Assembly: GCF_000023125.1 (NCBI RefSeq)
Contig: NC_013037.1
Span: 1,612,001 to 1,676,000 of the forward strand
Length of the DNA: 64,000 nucleotides
Origin: Dyadobacter fermentans DSM 18053
Lineage (GTDB): Bacteria; Bacteroidota; Bacteroidia; Cytophagales; Spirosomataceae
Direction: 5' to 3'
Positions within the stretch are counted from its first letter, which is position 1, and each line of letters begins with the position of its first letter. The notes beneath the pieces were generated by a model that saw only the letters and a list, made by a program, of their open reading frames with translations, had not been told where the DNA came from and did no database searches. The position numbers were made by a program, and so were the translations under genes. Below, one piece after another: positions 54,801 through 61,130 of this stretch.

Positions 54801-55345
54801 AAGTCGATCTCGAAGGCGCCTTCGGTATTGGTGGTCGTGCCGCGCTGGGTGCCTTTCACCATGATATTCACCCCCGGCAATGCGCCGCCTTTTTCGTCGG
54901 TTACCTTGCCCGACAGTTTCTTTTTAGGCGAAAGCCCGGGTGCATTATCTTCCGGAAGCAGCAGGCCATTACCGTTTCCCTGCCAGTCGCCGGACGACAG
55001 GATGATCTTCTTCCCGGATAGTTCATATTTGATTTTCAAAGGTTTGAGCAGCTTCGCCAACACTTCTTCCAAAGTCGTGTTCGGTGCCTTGATAGTGACT
55101 TTCCGCGACACGTCTAGGACATTGGAACTGTAAACAAACTGTACGTCCGTTTCCTTTTCGATATGCGCCAGCACTCGCTTAATCTCGCGGTTCTCCGCCT
55201 GGACCGTCAAACGCCGGTTCAGGTATTCCTGCGCAATGCTCGTGTGCGCATACGCCACACCCGCGAGCAAAGCCATGACCAAACTCTGTGTGATTGAAAA
55301 CCTCATAAGTTTCAGCCAGAATTTTCTGGTAATGCGTTTTTTCAT
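51848..55345 (-). CDS. SusC/RagA TonB-dependent transporter with STN domain (locus B)
   Basis: A 1165-residue protein: leader and signal (SLVMALLAGVAYAHTSIAQ), STN domain (about 45-115, REIKRVLAHIEKETDVQFVYS), carboxypeptidase-regulatory-like domain (KLSGKVTDEKGGALPGVNI), plug (EEVVVTALGIKKAAKSLGYA, KIRIRGQSSFGG) and barrel ending STGFNLNLKF. STN plus the upstream FecR/sigma genes indicates ligand-induced cell-surface signalling that switches on its own transcription. The start at 55343-55345 is probable; a Met 13 codons later (MRFSITQSLVMALL) also precedes the signal. Confidence 0.94.
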   Translation of the reverse strand: MKKRITRKFWLKLMRFSITQSLVMALLAGVAYAHTSIAQEYLNRRLTVQAENREIKRVLAHIEKETDVQFVYSSNVLDVSRKVTIKAPNTTLEEVLAKLLKPLKIKYELSGKKIILSSGDWQGNGNGLLLPEDNAPGLSPKKKLSGKVTDEKGGALPGVNIMVKGTQRGTTTNTEGAFEIDLEDGDGALLFSFVGYQSKEVILGNQTSLVVSLVPESKALEEVVVTALGIKKAAKSLGYATASVLTEEMTVNRTANFMNALQGKMAGVNITSLGSGPAGTSKIRIRGQSSFGGNNSPLIVVNGVPIDNSNFGARGDAADKGSNRTSDSGDGLSSINPDNIESMTVLKGAAASALYGSRAKDGVIMITTKTRGAGVGIGIEFNSNFTTETPLDYTDYQYEYGQGENGKRPTTPNPTSGQWSFGERFEPGMTQVLFDGVEVPYVPQRNQITDYYRRGSTFTNTITVSSGGEFGGFSLSLSNLDNKTILPGSGYHRKTVNLGFTQTMAKKLTVSGNINYSNEDRKNPPNIAEQDYSPVVLYNMANSMPLDLLEKYANDANGNEYVWSRFTNRTNPYFALKRFENVEKDRVFGNLSVRYNFTDWLYAQVRVGQDYFSREQDYNLPTGSQRQAAAPQGFVNGQYVQDTRSVRELNTDFLISANKTFGRIGLNINAGGNQMYRKLSRHNVFVQDFYVRDLYTIGNGRQRDATYEISKRQVNSLYGAAEISYNDFLFLNGTIRNDWFSTLSAANRSIMYPSVTASFVFSQAFTASLPAWISFGKVRVAYAEVGSDTDVQPYANNLFYNINPQQFPNPNGAGQPLATINGSTVPNANLRPMRVSEKEVGLELKLFENRLGLDFTYYDKLSSDQILQAQTSDASGYLTQLINVGKGRNRGLEMMVNVSPYQTKNFVWNLNFNAAYNVTKTLDLGGNVSDAMITVGTGDFTGELRQVVGKPMGQLFGFGYLRDEQGRQVFDAGNGRPLRTPTQIAFGSALPKWVGGITNSFNYKNFSASVLVDFKLGHKMISGTNHNAWRHGLLKETLPGRAEGFVIGDGVNPNGEVNQTKSVVQAYYETVRSQNIAEQFVYNAGLWQLRQITFGYDFARFLPKNIPFIKGARLSIVSNNVAVLKKWVPTIHPDQFGFPSDNLIGLEATGLPITRSTGFNLNLKF

Positions 55346-55439
55346 ACTTTTGATCAGGGTTTAAAAGGTTCTTTTAACCGGGAACTCGCAGATTCCGAGC
55401 GTGTAACTTTGGCGAGTGGCCGCTCGTAATCCAACCTTG

Positions 55440-55462
55440 ATGGCAGTGTGAACCACTGCCAT
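55440..55462. terminator. Hairpin between fecR and susC
   Basis: Perfect 9-bp stem ATGGCAGTG (55440-55448) with CACTGCCAT (55454-55462) and a 5-nt loop, directly after the FecR stop codon. The T-run (55462-55466) is on the plus-strand side only, so in the minus transcript it is more likely an attenuating or stabilising hairpin separating regulatory from structural genes. Confidence 0.5.
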
Positions 55463-55465
55463 TTT

Positions 55466-56563
55466 TCATTTACTGCAACCCTGTCCGCTGACGATGATCT
55501 GTCCGTCGACAACCTCGTAGCCGGCGGAAACGGTTTTGCAGAGAATGCTCAATTTGTCGTACATGCTTTCGTCGGAGAAAGCCACCGTAATTTTGCAGGT
55601 CCAGAAGCTGTCGGCATCGAACTGGACAGGAATTCCGTACAGTTTTTCAATATCCCGCAGGATAACCGGCAGCGGCACTTCATCGTACTTCAATATGCTT
55701 TCGACGGGGCCGTCAGGCAGCCTTTCCGGATTCTCGACGACGGTTTTAGAAAGCTGGTTGGCACTTTTCTCAAAAACAGCCGCCTGATTTGCTGTGATAA
55801 TCAACCCTTTAACCTCTTTCTCCGAGGGTTTATCGACATACACCGATACTTTGCCCGTTTGCACCTGTACCCTGATCTCCCGATCATCGTCGAACGCGCT
55901 CACGACGAAACGGGTGCCCAGCACCTTGGTAACCACCTTGCCGGTGTGTACCATGAAAGTCTGGCCCTGCTTTTTCACCGAAAAAAGCGCCTCGCCGGTG
56001 AGGTAAACCACGCGGGCACCGTCCTCAAACTCCGAGGGATACCGCAGGCTGCTGTTTTCACTCAATATCACTTCCGAACCGTCATTTAAACTGATTTTCA
56101 AAGTCTTATCGGTATCATTCCGGGTCGTTACCAGGTTCGGCGGGCTTGTATCCGCAGTGGCGATGCCGGGTGCGGTGTGATTGGTCTGATAATAATGCCA
56201 GCCGATTCCCGCTCCCAGCACGAGCACGGCGGCTGCGGCAATGAGCCAGCGTTTCCAGAAAATGCTACGGCCGGCATCGTCGTCATCATCGGGAAAGCTG
56301 AATTCCAGATCGCCTTCCTGCGCGCCACTCTGCCCGATAAACCGCTCCACCTCAGCACGAATCTCGCGCTCCGAAATCCGGCTATCCTCTACATGGGCTG
56401 CACGGATAATATGCTCGGCCTGCCGGAAAGCCTCCTGCTGGGCCGGGTATCGTTCCCTGAAAGCAAGCCAGAACACTTCCTGCGTGCCCCGGCCCTGCAC
56501 CCATTCGCGGAAGTGCTCGTCTTCGAGAAAATCTTCCACGGTATACAATTCGTAGGGCTTCAT
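55466..56563 (-). CDS. FecR-family anti-sigma factor (locus B)
   Basis: A 365-residue protein. The cytoplasmic part (1-100) is followed by a single helix (about 105-121, WLIAAAAVLVLGAGIGW). The periplasmic FecR domain has ISLNDGSEVILSENSSLRYP, YLTGEALFSV and VLGTRFVVSAF. The C-terminal DUF4974-type domain (about 290-365) has LKYDEVPLPVILRDIEKLYG and ends near QGCSK. It should hold the sigma factor encoded 54 bp upstream until the STN-SusC protein reports ligand binding. Confidence 0.94.
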   Translation of the reverse strand: MKPYELYTVEDFLEDEHFREWVQGRGTQEVFWLAFRERYPAQQEAFRQAEHIIRAAHVEDSRISEREIRAEVERFIGQSGAQEGDLEFSFPDDDDDAGRSIFWKRWLIAAAAVLVLGAGIGWHYYQTNHTAPGIATADTSPPNLVTTRNDTDKTLKISLNDGSEVILSENSSLRYPSEFEDGARVVYLTGEALFSVKKQGQTFMVHTGKVVTKVLGTRFVVSAFDDDREIRVQVQTGKVSVYVDKPSEKEVKGLIITANQAAVFEKSANQLSKTVVENPERLPDGPVESILKYDEVPLPVILRDIEKLYGIPVQFDADSFWTCKITVAFSDESMYDKLSILCKTVSAGYEVVDGQIIVSGQGCSK

Positions 56564-56617
56564 GCTGGTTTCGGTTGTATGACGTTATAGGCTATACGCG
56601 GGACTGCGCAAGGGTTT

Positions 56618-57205
56618 TCAGCTCACGTGGTAGTGCTTTCGCAGGCTCCCCAGCGATTTTTGCAAAAGATTGTAAACCGACTGCCTGCTCAGGTTCATCA
56701 CCTCGGCGATCTGTTCGAAGCTCAGGCTTTGGTAAAACCGGAGGTAAATCAGCTCCTTCTGCCGGCCGGAGAGACTATTCAGTATTCCTTCCAGCTTTCT
56801 CACCTGGTAAATTTCATGCTCCTCGTCAATCAGCCGGAGATCGGACGAAAACTCCACGGAAAACGAGTATTCATCCGAAAGCATGGATTGGTGCGTCACA
56901 TGCTTTTTTGATAACTCCCGCAGAATCCGCGTTTTGAGCGAAACCAGCAGATAAGAACGGACATTGGTGACCACTCCCGCGGGCCCTTTCACTTCCGCGC
57001 CCGACGACTGCTGCATCCGCCACAGGTTCACAAACATGTCCTGAATGCAGTCCTTCACAAACTCGCGCTCGCCGTGCAGCCGCAATCCCCAATGGAACAG
57101 GTCGGCGTAGTAGCCCTGCATGATGTTCGCCAGCGCGTACATATCACCCGACTGGTAGTCGTTCCAAAGTTTCTGAGCTTCATCGGGAGTAATGCGTGGT
57201 CTCAT
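56618..57205 (-). CDS. ECF RNA polymerase sigma factor (locus B)
   Basis: A 195-residue ECF sigma factor. Region 2 covers YQSGDMYALANIMQGYYADLF and FVKDCIQDMFVNLW; region 4 covers LSGRQKELIYLRFYQSLSFEQIAEVM and LSRQSVYNLLQKSLGSLRKHY. It heads the minus-strand locus B (FecR, SusC, SusD, aldarate genes). Its start codon lies inside a predicted hairpin (57199-57237), suggesting translational control. Divergent from the HxlR gene. Confidence 0.94.
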   Translation of the reverse strand: MRPRITPDEAQKLWNDYQSGDMYALANIMQGYYADLFHWGLRLHGEREFVKDCIQDMFVNLWRMQQSSGAEVKGPAGVVTNVRSYLLVSLKTRILRELSKKHVTHQSMLSDEYSFSVEFSSDLRLIDEEHEIYQVRKLEGILNSLSGRQKELIYLRFYQSLSFEQIAEVMNLSRQSVYNLLQKSLGSLRKHYHVS

Positions 57206-57237
57206 CTTTTGGTGGCTGTCACTTTTCTAGATGAGAC
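57199..57237 (-). promoter_or_regulatory. Hairpin pairing the sigma-factor start codon
   Basis: On the minus strand GTCTCATCT (57237 to 57229) is an exact complement of AGATGAGAC (57207 to 57199), which contains the ATG start (57203-57205). The 21-nt loop has a small internal GTG/CAC pairing. In the mRNA the start codon and the bases just before it would be base-paired, a form of translational gating. Confidence 0.5.
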
Positions 57238-57394
57238 TCAGTTTTAGATTATATACCCCATTATTTTCATCTTTTTTATCAAAATAATACAGAATGTTTT
57301 CTTAAACGAGCTGCGTCGCCGGCTTGAACGATCTTGACACGCGATCATTATCTGCGTAAATTGTGAGTAGCTCCTATAAAAATGAGCCGGACCT

Positions 57395-57751
57395 ATGAGA
57401 AAACTTACCTCGACGAATTACTACAACCAGACGTTCCTGGAAGAAAAATGTACATTGAACGAACTGATCAATCTGCTTAGCAAACGGTGGCTCACGGAAG
57501 TAATGTTCAGCATTGAAGAAGGCAATAACCGATTTTCGACGCTTAAAGAAGACCTTAAACACATTAGCGACAACATTTTAGCGGACCGCCTGCGGCTGCT
57601 CGAACAGCACAAGCTGATCATCCGCAACGACAATTTCCGCGAAGTCCCAAGCCGCGTGGAATACTCTCTATCGGAAACCGGCTCCAAGCTCAGCGAACTG
57701 CTCGACGGCCTCTGCCACTTCTCGGAAACCGAAATGGAATTCCCCGAATAG
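57395..57751 (+). CDS. HxlR-family transcriptional regulator
   Basis: A 118-residue winged-helix regulator. Family features: an early Cys (EKCTLNELINLLSKRW, Cys17), LTEVMFSIEEGNNRFSTLKEDL, ISDNILADRLRLLEQHKLI and the wing REVPSRVEYSLSETGSKLSELL. HxlR proteins are usually redox or aldehyde sensors acting at nearby genes. The sequence AAATTGTGAGT occurs both upstream (57358-57368) and downstream (57806-57816) of the gene, possible binding sites. Neighbours are a 49-residue ORF and the nitronate monooxygenase gene. Confidence 0.92.
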   Translation: MRKLTSTNYYNQTFLEEKCTLNELINLLSKRWLTEVMFSIEEGNNRFSTLKEDLKHISDNILADRLRLLEQHKLIIRNDNFREVPSRVEYSLSETGSKLSELLDGLCHFSETEMEFPE

Positions 57752-58087
57752 CCCCCACAAAGGCGCCCCCTCCCGCCCCTTAACAATTGTTAACATCCAC
57801 TTCGGAAATTGTGAGTGCGCCGGGGAGCTTTGGGCGCCGTTTGATCATGGGTTGGCGCTGTTTGATCATTGCATTCTGTGCCCCCTTACCGGATTCCTAC
57901 ATTCGGTAATGCATTCAAACCTGCCTCGGCACATCGCCTGGAACACACAACATTTAACCGGTTCCGTTCAACACACGGTCACCGGCGAGGCAGTTGGGGC
58001 GTGTGTGAGAACCGCATGTTTATCGATACCCGCGAAGCATTGACACTGATCAGGCATTATTTGAGATAAATATAGACAAACAAGCTT
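57752..58087. promoter_or_regulatory. 336-bp spacer with palindrome and phased direct repeats
   Basis: No convincing gene. It holds a perfect 14-bp palindrome TTAACAATTGTTAA (57780-57793) and two 16-nt direct repeats, GGCGCCGTTTGATCAT at 57833-57848 and GGCGCTGTTTGATCAT at 57854-57869, with a 21-bp period (two helical turns). A copy of AAATTGTGAGT lies between them (57806-57816). These look like binding sites upstream of the 49-residue ORF. Confidence 0.45.
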
Positions 58088-58237
58088 ATGATTGATTTCA
58101 AAAAAATGGACGAAAAGGACTTTGTTTTTCTGGACAAAAAGCTGTCCGACAAAGAACAGAAGGCATTCAGTGAATTTCTGAAATCTCAAAAGTCTTCTTC
58201 CAGCAAGAGTGCTGCCGTGAGAACGGTACATCAATAA
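58088..58237 (+). CDS. 49-residue small protein of unknown function
   Basis: ATG at 58088-58090, TAA at 58235-58237. The product is highly charged and helical: residues 1-33 alternate Lys/Asp/Glu with Phe and Leu (KKMDEKDFVFLDKKLSDKEQ, then KAFSEFL), followed by a Ser/Lys tail. No membrane segment or signal. A-rich sequence precedes the start (GACAAACAAGCTT). Composition is typical of small cytoplasmic Bacteroidota proteins, but no family is recognised. A strong terminator follows at 58315-58348. Confidence 0.5.
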   Translation: MIDFKKMDEKDFVFLDKKLSDKEQKAFSEFLKSQKSSSSKSAAVRTVHQ

Positions 58238-58314
58238 CCATGATCCTTCCTATTCTGGAAACCTATTGACAGGCGATCGGAACAACCTGATGGATTCAGC
58301 GGAACAATATATGC

Positions 58315-58352
58315 TTCCGGCCGGTTGCGCGTCGCTAACCGGCCGGAATTTT
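58315..58352. terminator. Strong bidirectional terminator
   Basis: Perfect 12-bp GC-rich stem TTCCGGCCGGTT (58315-58326) with AACCGGCCGGAA (58337-58348), 10-nt loop, followed by TTTTG on the plus strand. Lies just beyond the nitronate monooxygenase stop codon and downstream of the plus-strand small ORF. Confidence 0.75.
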
Positions 58353-58354
58353 GT

Positions 58355-59428
58355 TTATCTCAAAAAGACTGGCACTTCCTCTACGATTGTTTCAAAAAGC
58401 TTTTTTGCGCTTGTGTGCTTCAAGTTGGGCGCGATTTGTCCTCCCCAGAACATGATCAGGTCATATTGCTGCTTTTCGGTCGCGGCTTTGCGGAGCGGTA
58501 CGATAAACTGGTTTTGTAATGGAAATGGCAGGAGTTCGTCGTTGCGACCGGCCAACGTTTCGGTGAAGCGGCTTCGGATACCGCGGCCCAGGCGCCCTGT
58601 CGATACTTTCGTCAATGTCGTGTACCGGGCCGCGTCGGAATGCAGCAGGTTGCGGTGGTATTCGCTGGCGCCCGACTCTTCGGTGGCAAGGAACGCGGTA
58701 CCGATCTGCACTCCTTCCGCTCCGAGGGTCAATGCGGCGGCCATTCCGCGGGCATCGGCAATGCCTCCGGCGGCCACGACGGGCGTTTTCACCTTTTCGC
58801 GGATTTGCTGCACGAGTACAAATGTGCCTGTGAGCGAAGCTTCGGCCGATTCGAGGAACGAGGGCCTATGCCCGCCGGCTTCGAAACCGGAGGCGATGAT
58901 GACATCCACGCCCGCATTTTCAAGCGCGATGGCCTCGTCGAGGGTGGTTGCATTGCCGATAAGTTTAATGCCTTTTTTGCGAAAATCGTCCAGAATGGTT
59001 TGTGAAGGCACACCAAAAATAAAGCTGAAAACCGGCGGCCGCGTCGCGAGCAATGCTTCCACCTGATTTTCGAAACGCGACGGGTAGGCTTTCGGCTTGG
59101 CAGGCAGCGGCGCGCCGAGCTCGTCGAAAAACGGCTTCACCAGCGCAGCAGCTTTCTCATAAGCCTCTTCGGAAACTTCGCCGGAGGTTTGATCGCTGTC
59201 GGACACCCAGAGGTTGATGTTATAGGGTTTTGCAGTGGCCTCTTTCAGCTCCTTATCCAATGCCACGATCTCATTGGGCGTGAGCATGTAAGCGCCGTAT
59301 CCGCCCATTCCGCCCAAATTCGAGACAGTCGAGACGAGTTTAACAGACGATAAATTCCCTCCGAATGGGCCTTGCAATATCGGATATTCGATTCCCAGCG
59401 TGCGGGAAACCCTGGTTTGATTCCACAT
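58355..59428 (-). CDS. Nitronate monooxygenase (NPD/2-nitropropane dioxygenase family)
   Basis: About 357 residues from the Met at 59426-59428 (MWNQTRVSRTLGIEYPILQGPFGG), a standard family opening; the frame is open 42 codons upstream in non-coding-like sequence. FMN-binding TIM barrel signatures: SNLGGMGGYGAYM, NINLWVSD, FIFGVPSQTILDDFRKKGI, GVDVIIASGFEAGGHRP, VVAAGGIADARGMAAALTLGAEGVQIGTAFL. It oxidises alkyl nitronates such as propionate 3-nitronate, or serves as a flavin oxidoreductase. Possibly linked to the nearby HxlR regulator, though no shared operon exists. Confidence 0.9.
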   Translation of the reverse strand: MWNQTRVSRTLGIEYPILQGPFGGNLSSVKLVSTVSNLGGMGGYGAYMLTPNEIVALDKELKEATAKPYNINLWVSDSDQTSGEVSEEAYEKAAALVKPFFDELGAPLPAKPKAYPSRFENQVEALLATRPPVFSFIFGVPSQTILDDFRKKGIKLIGNATTLDEAIALENAGVDVIIASGFEAGGHRPSFLESAEASLTGTFVLVQQIREKVKTPVVAAGGIADARGMAAALTLGAEGVQIGTAFLATEESGASEYHRNLLHSDAARYTTLTKVSTGRLGRGIRSRFTETLAGRNDELLPFPLQNQFIVPLRKAATEKQQYDLIMFWGGQIAPNLKHTSAKKLFETIVEEVPVFLR

Positions 59429-59767
59429 AATTCGCGCGGCGGGCGGTAAGTGAAACCCGCCGCGCAAATTAAACAGAGAAAACGATCGATGCGGCGTGAA
59501 ATACGGTACATTTTTGCCCCGGTTCGCTACCGGTGTTCCTGCGAGATGGTGCATTGCAGGATCTCTTGCATTAATTATTTACCTTTGCCCCCAGTATGTC
59601 AAGATCTGAAACTACATATCGCCCCTCTGCTGACATTGCAGCCTGACGCCGGTCTTCCGAACTACTATCTCTCCGGGACCCGCGACCAGCTACTGCTTTG
59701 ATCTATTTTTTCCCACGCTATGCGCGCGGACAGGCGATGTGCTGCCCATAGCTCAGACTTTACAATC

Positions 59768-60832
59768 ATGACATCTTTAACTTCATACGGGTGGAACCCC
59801 CATTTTGAACAACATTTCCATACTTTCCAGTCACAAGGCCTCGAACCGGGGCGCGTTACTGCCATCGAGGGATTCCGGCATAGGCTCGTTTCGGCATCCG
59901 GGCAGGTTGACGCATTGCTTTCGGGTGCCCTGATGAACGGCGCTAATCATTGGGAACTACCCAAAGTCGGCGACTGGGTCGCATTCAAAAACTATGATAA
60001 TGAAGGTATTATCATCTCCGTGCTGCCGCGGGCGAATGAGCTGAGCCGCAAAATGCCCGGCCGCACGACCGAAAAGCAGGTGATTGCGACCAATATCGAC
60101 ACCGCGTTCATCGTGCAGGGGCTCGACCGCGACTTTAATCCGATGCGCTTGCAGCGCTACATTGTGCAGATTATGCAATGCAACATCCGGCCGGTGGTGC
60201 TGCTGAACAAACAGGATCTCGTGGCCGATCCCGAATATTACCGGCAACAAGTGACCGCATTGGGCTACGAATGTCCGGTACTCCTGCTAAGTGCTACGGG
60301 CCGCGAGGGCTTGCAGCAGTGGGCGAACGAACAGCTGCTGCCCGGGCAAACGTATGTGCTCATCGGTTCATCGGGTGTGGGTAAAAGCACGCTGGTGAAT
60401 GCATTGCTCGGGTACCGGTTGCAGGAAGAGGGCTCGGTGAGCGATTTTAATCACAAGGGAAGGCACACGACGGTGTCGCGGAACCTGGTCATGCTGCCGT
60501 CGGGCGCGATGCTGATCGATTCGCCGGGCATGAGGGAATTTGGCGTGACGCTCGATGCCGATGATCAGGGCATGCATTACCATCCTCTGCTGGCAGCATT
60601 GGCGGCTGATTGCCGGTTTCACGATTGCACGCATCTCCATGAGCCCGGCTGCGCGATAACGGCCGCCGTACAAAGCGGCGAGCTTCCACGCGAGGTTTAC
60701 GACAGTTACCTCAAAATCAGTCGGGAACAAGCGCATTATCAGGGCGACTCGATTGAAAAGAAGCGTGCTGAGCGACAATTCGGGAAAATGGCCAAGCAGG
60801 TGGTGCAATACCGGAAACAGCGAAAATACTAG
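59768..60832 (+). CDS. rsgA: Small ribosomal subunit biogenesis GTPase RsgA
   Basis: About 354 residues from the Met at 59768 (MTSLTSYGWNPHFEQHF); the frame is open 16 codons upstream. Circularly permuted GTPase order is clear: OB-fold N terminus with VGDWVAF, G4 NKQD (near residue 149), G1 GSSGVGKST, then G3 DSPGMREFG, and a zinc-binding C-terminal domain (DCRFHDCTHLHEPGC, Cys-Cys-His-Cys). It helps late maturation of the 30S subunit. Monocistronic, ending in a hairpin with T-tract near 60876-60921. Confidence 0.95.
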   Translation: MTSLTSYGWNPHFEQHFHTFQSQGLEPGRVTAIEGFRHRLVSASGQVDALLSGALMNGANHWELPKVGDWVAFKNYDNEGIIISVLPRANELSRKMPGRTTEKQVIATNIDTAFIVQGLDRDFNPMRLQRYIVQIMQCNIRPVVLLNKQDLVADPEYYRQQVTALGYECPVLLLSATGREGLQQWANEQLLPGQTYVLIGSSGVGKSTLVNALLGYRLQEEGSVSDFNHKGRHTTVSRNLVMLPSGAMLIDSPGMREFGVTLDADDQGMHYHPLLAALAADCRFHDCTHLHEPGCAITAAVQSGELPREVYDSYLKISREQAHYQGDSIEKKRAERQFGKMAKQVVQYRKQRKY

Positions 60833-60840
60833 TGTAGCTG

Positions 60841-60886
60841 GCGTGTGCAACAAGCGCGTGCAACAGGCGCGTGCAACAGGCGCGTC
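60841..60886 (+). repeat. 13-nt tandem repeat after rsgA
   Basis: Three units of GCG(C/T)GTGCAACA(G/A) start at 60841, 60854 and 60867, with a partial fourth. The second and third are identical. Noncoding, 8 bp after the rsgA stop, and runs into the terminator stem. Confidence 0.75.
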
Positions 60887-60926
60887 CGGGCCGATGTTCG
60901 GTTACGGGCGCGCCCTGTTTTTTACA
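60876..60926 (+). terminator. Probable terminator after rsgA
   Basis: An imperfect GC-rich stem pairs CAGGCGCGTCC (from about 60876) with GGGCGCGCCCTG (ending about 60918), followed by a run of seven T. The rest of the 298-bp gap to susD shows no gene. Confidence 0.55.
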
Positions 60927-61086
60927 AAAAGAAAAAGAGGAACATGCCGCCCCTCTCTTTACTCAAACTACAATGAAATCATGTCCGGAAACCCGGACTC
61001 CACTAAAAGGCCTTTAAACGCCGTTCTCTAATGAATTTTGCCCCAAGGACCGATTAAACGGTATTTTACAAAAACCGTGCGAATAC

Positions 61087-61117
61087 AAAAAACCCCGGAG
61101 CGAGAGGCGCTCCGGGG
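61087..61117 (-). terminator. Rho-independent terminator after fourth susD
   Basis: Perfect 10-bp stem CCCCGGAGCG (61093-61102) with CGCTCCGGGG (61108-61117), followed on the minus strand by six T (61087-61092). Confidence 0.9.
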
Positions 61118-61130
61118 ATAAAGCATTGGT

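Noticed and set aside
57852..58043. A 63-codon plus-strand ORF after the HxlR gene
   Set aside because: It overlaps the phased direct repeats, is rich in His/Cys/Thr without pattern and has no homology that I can recognise.
58040..58070. TTGACA followed 17 nt later by an AT-rich block, resembling a sigma-70 promoter before the 49-residue ORF
   Set aside because: Bacteroidota primary promoters use TTTG/TAnnTTTG; only an imperfect ATTATTTG is present at the wrong spacing, so no promoter call is made.
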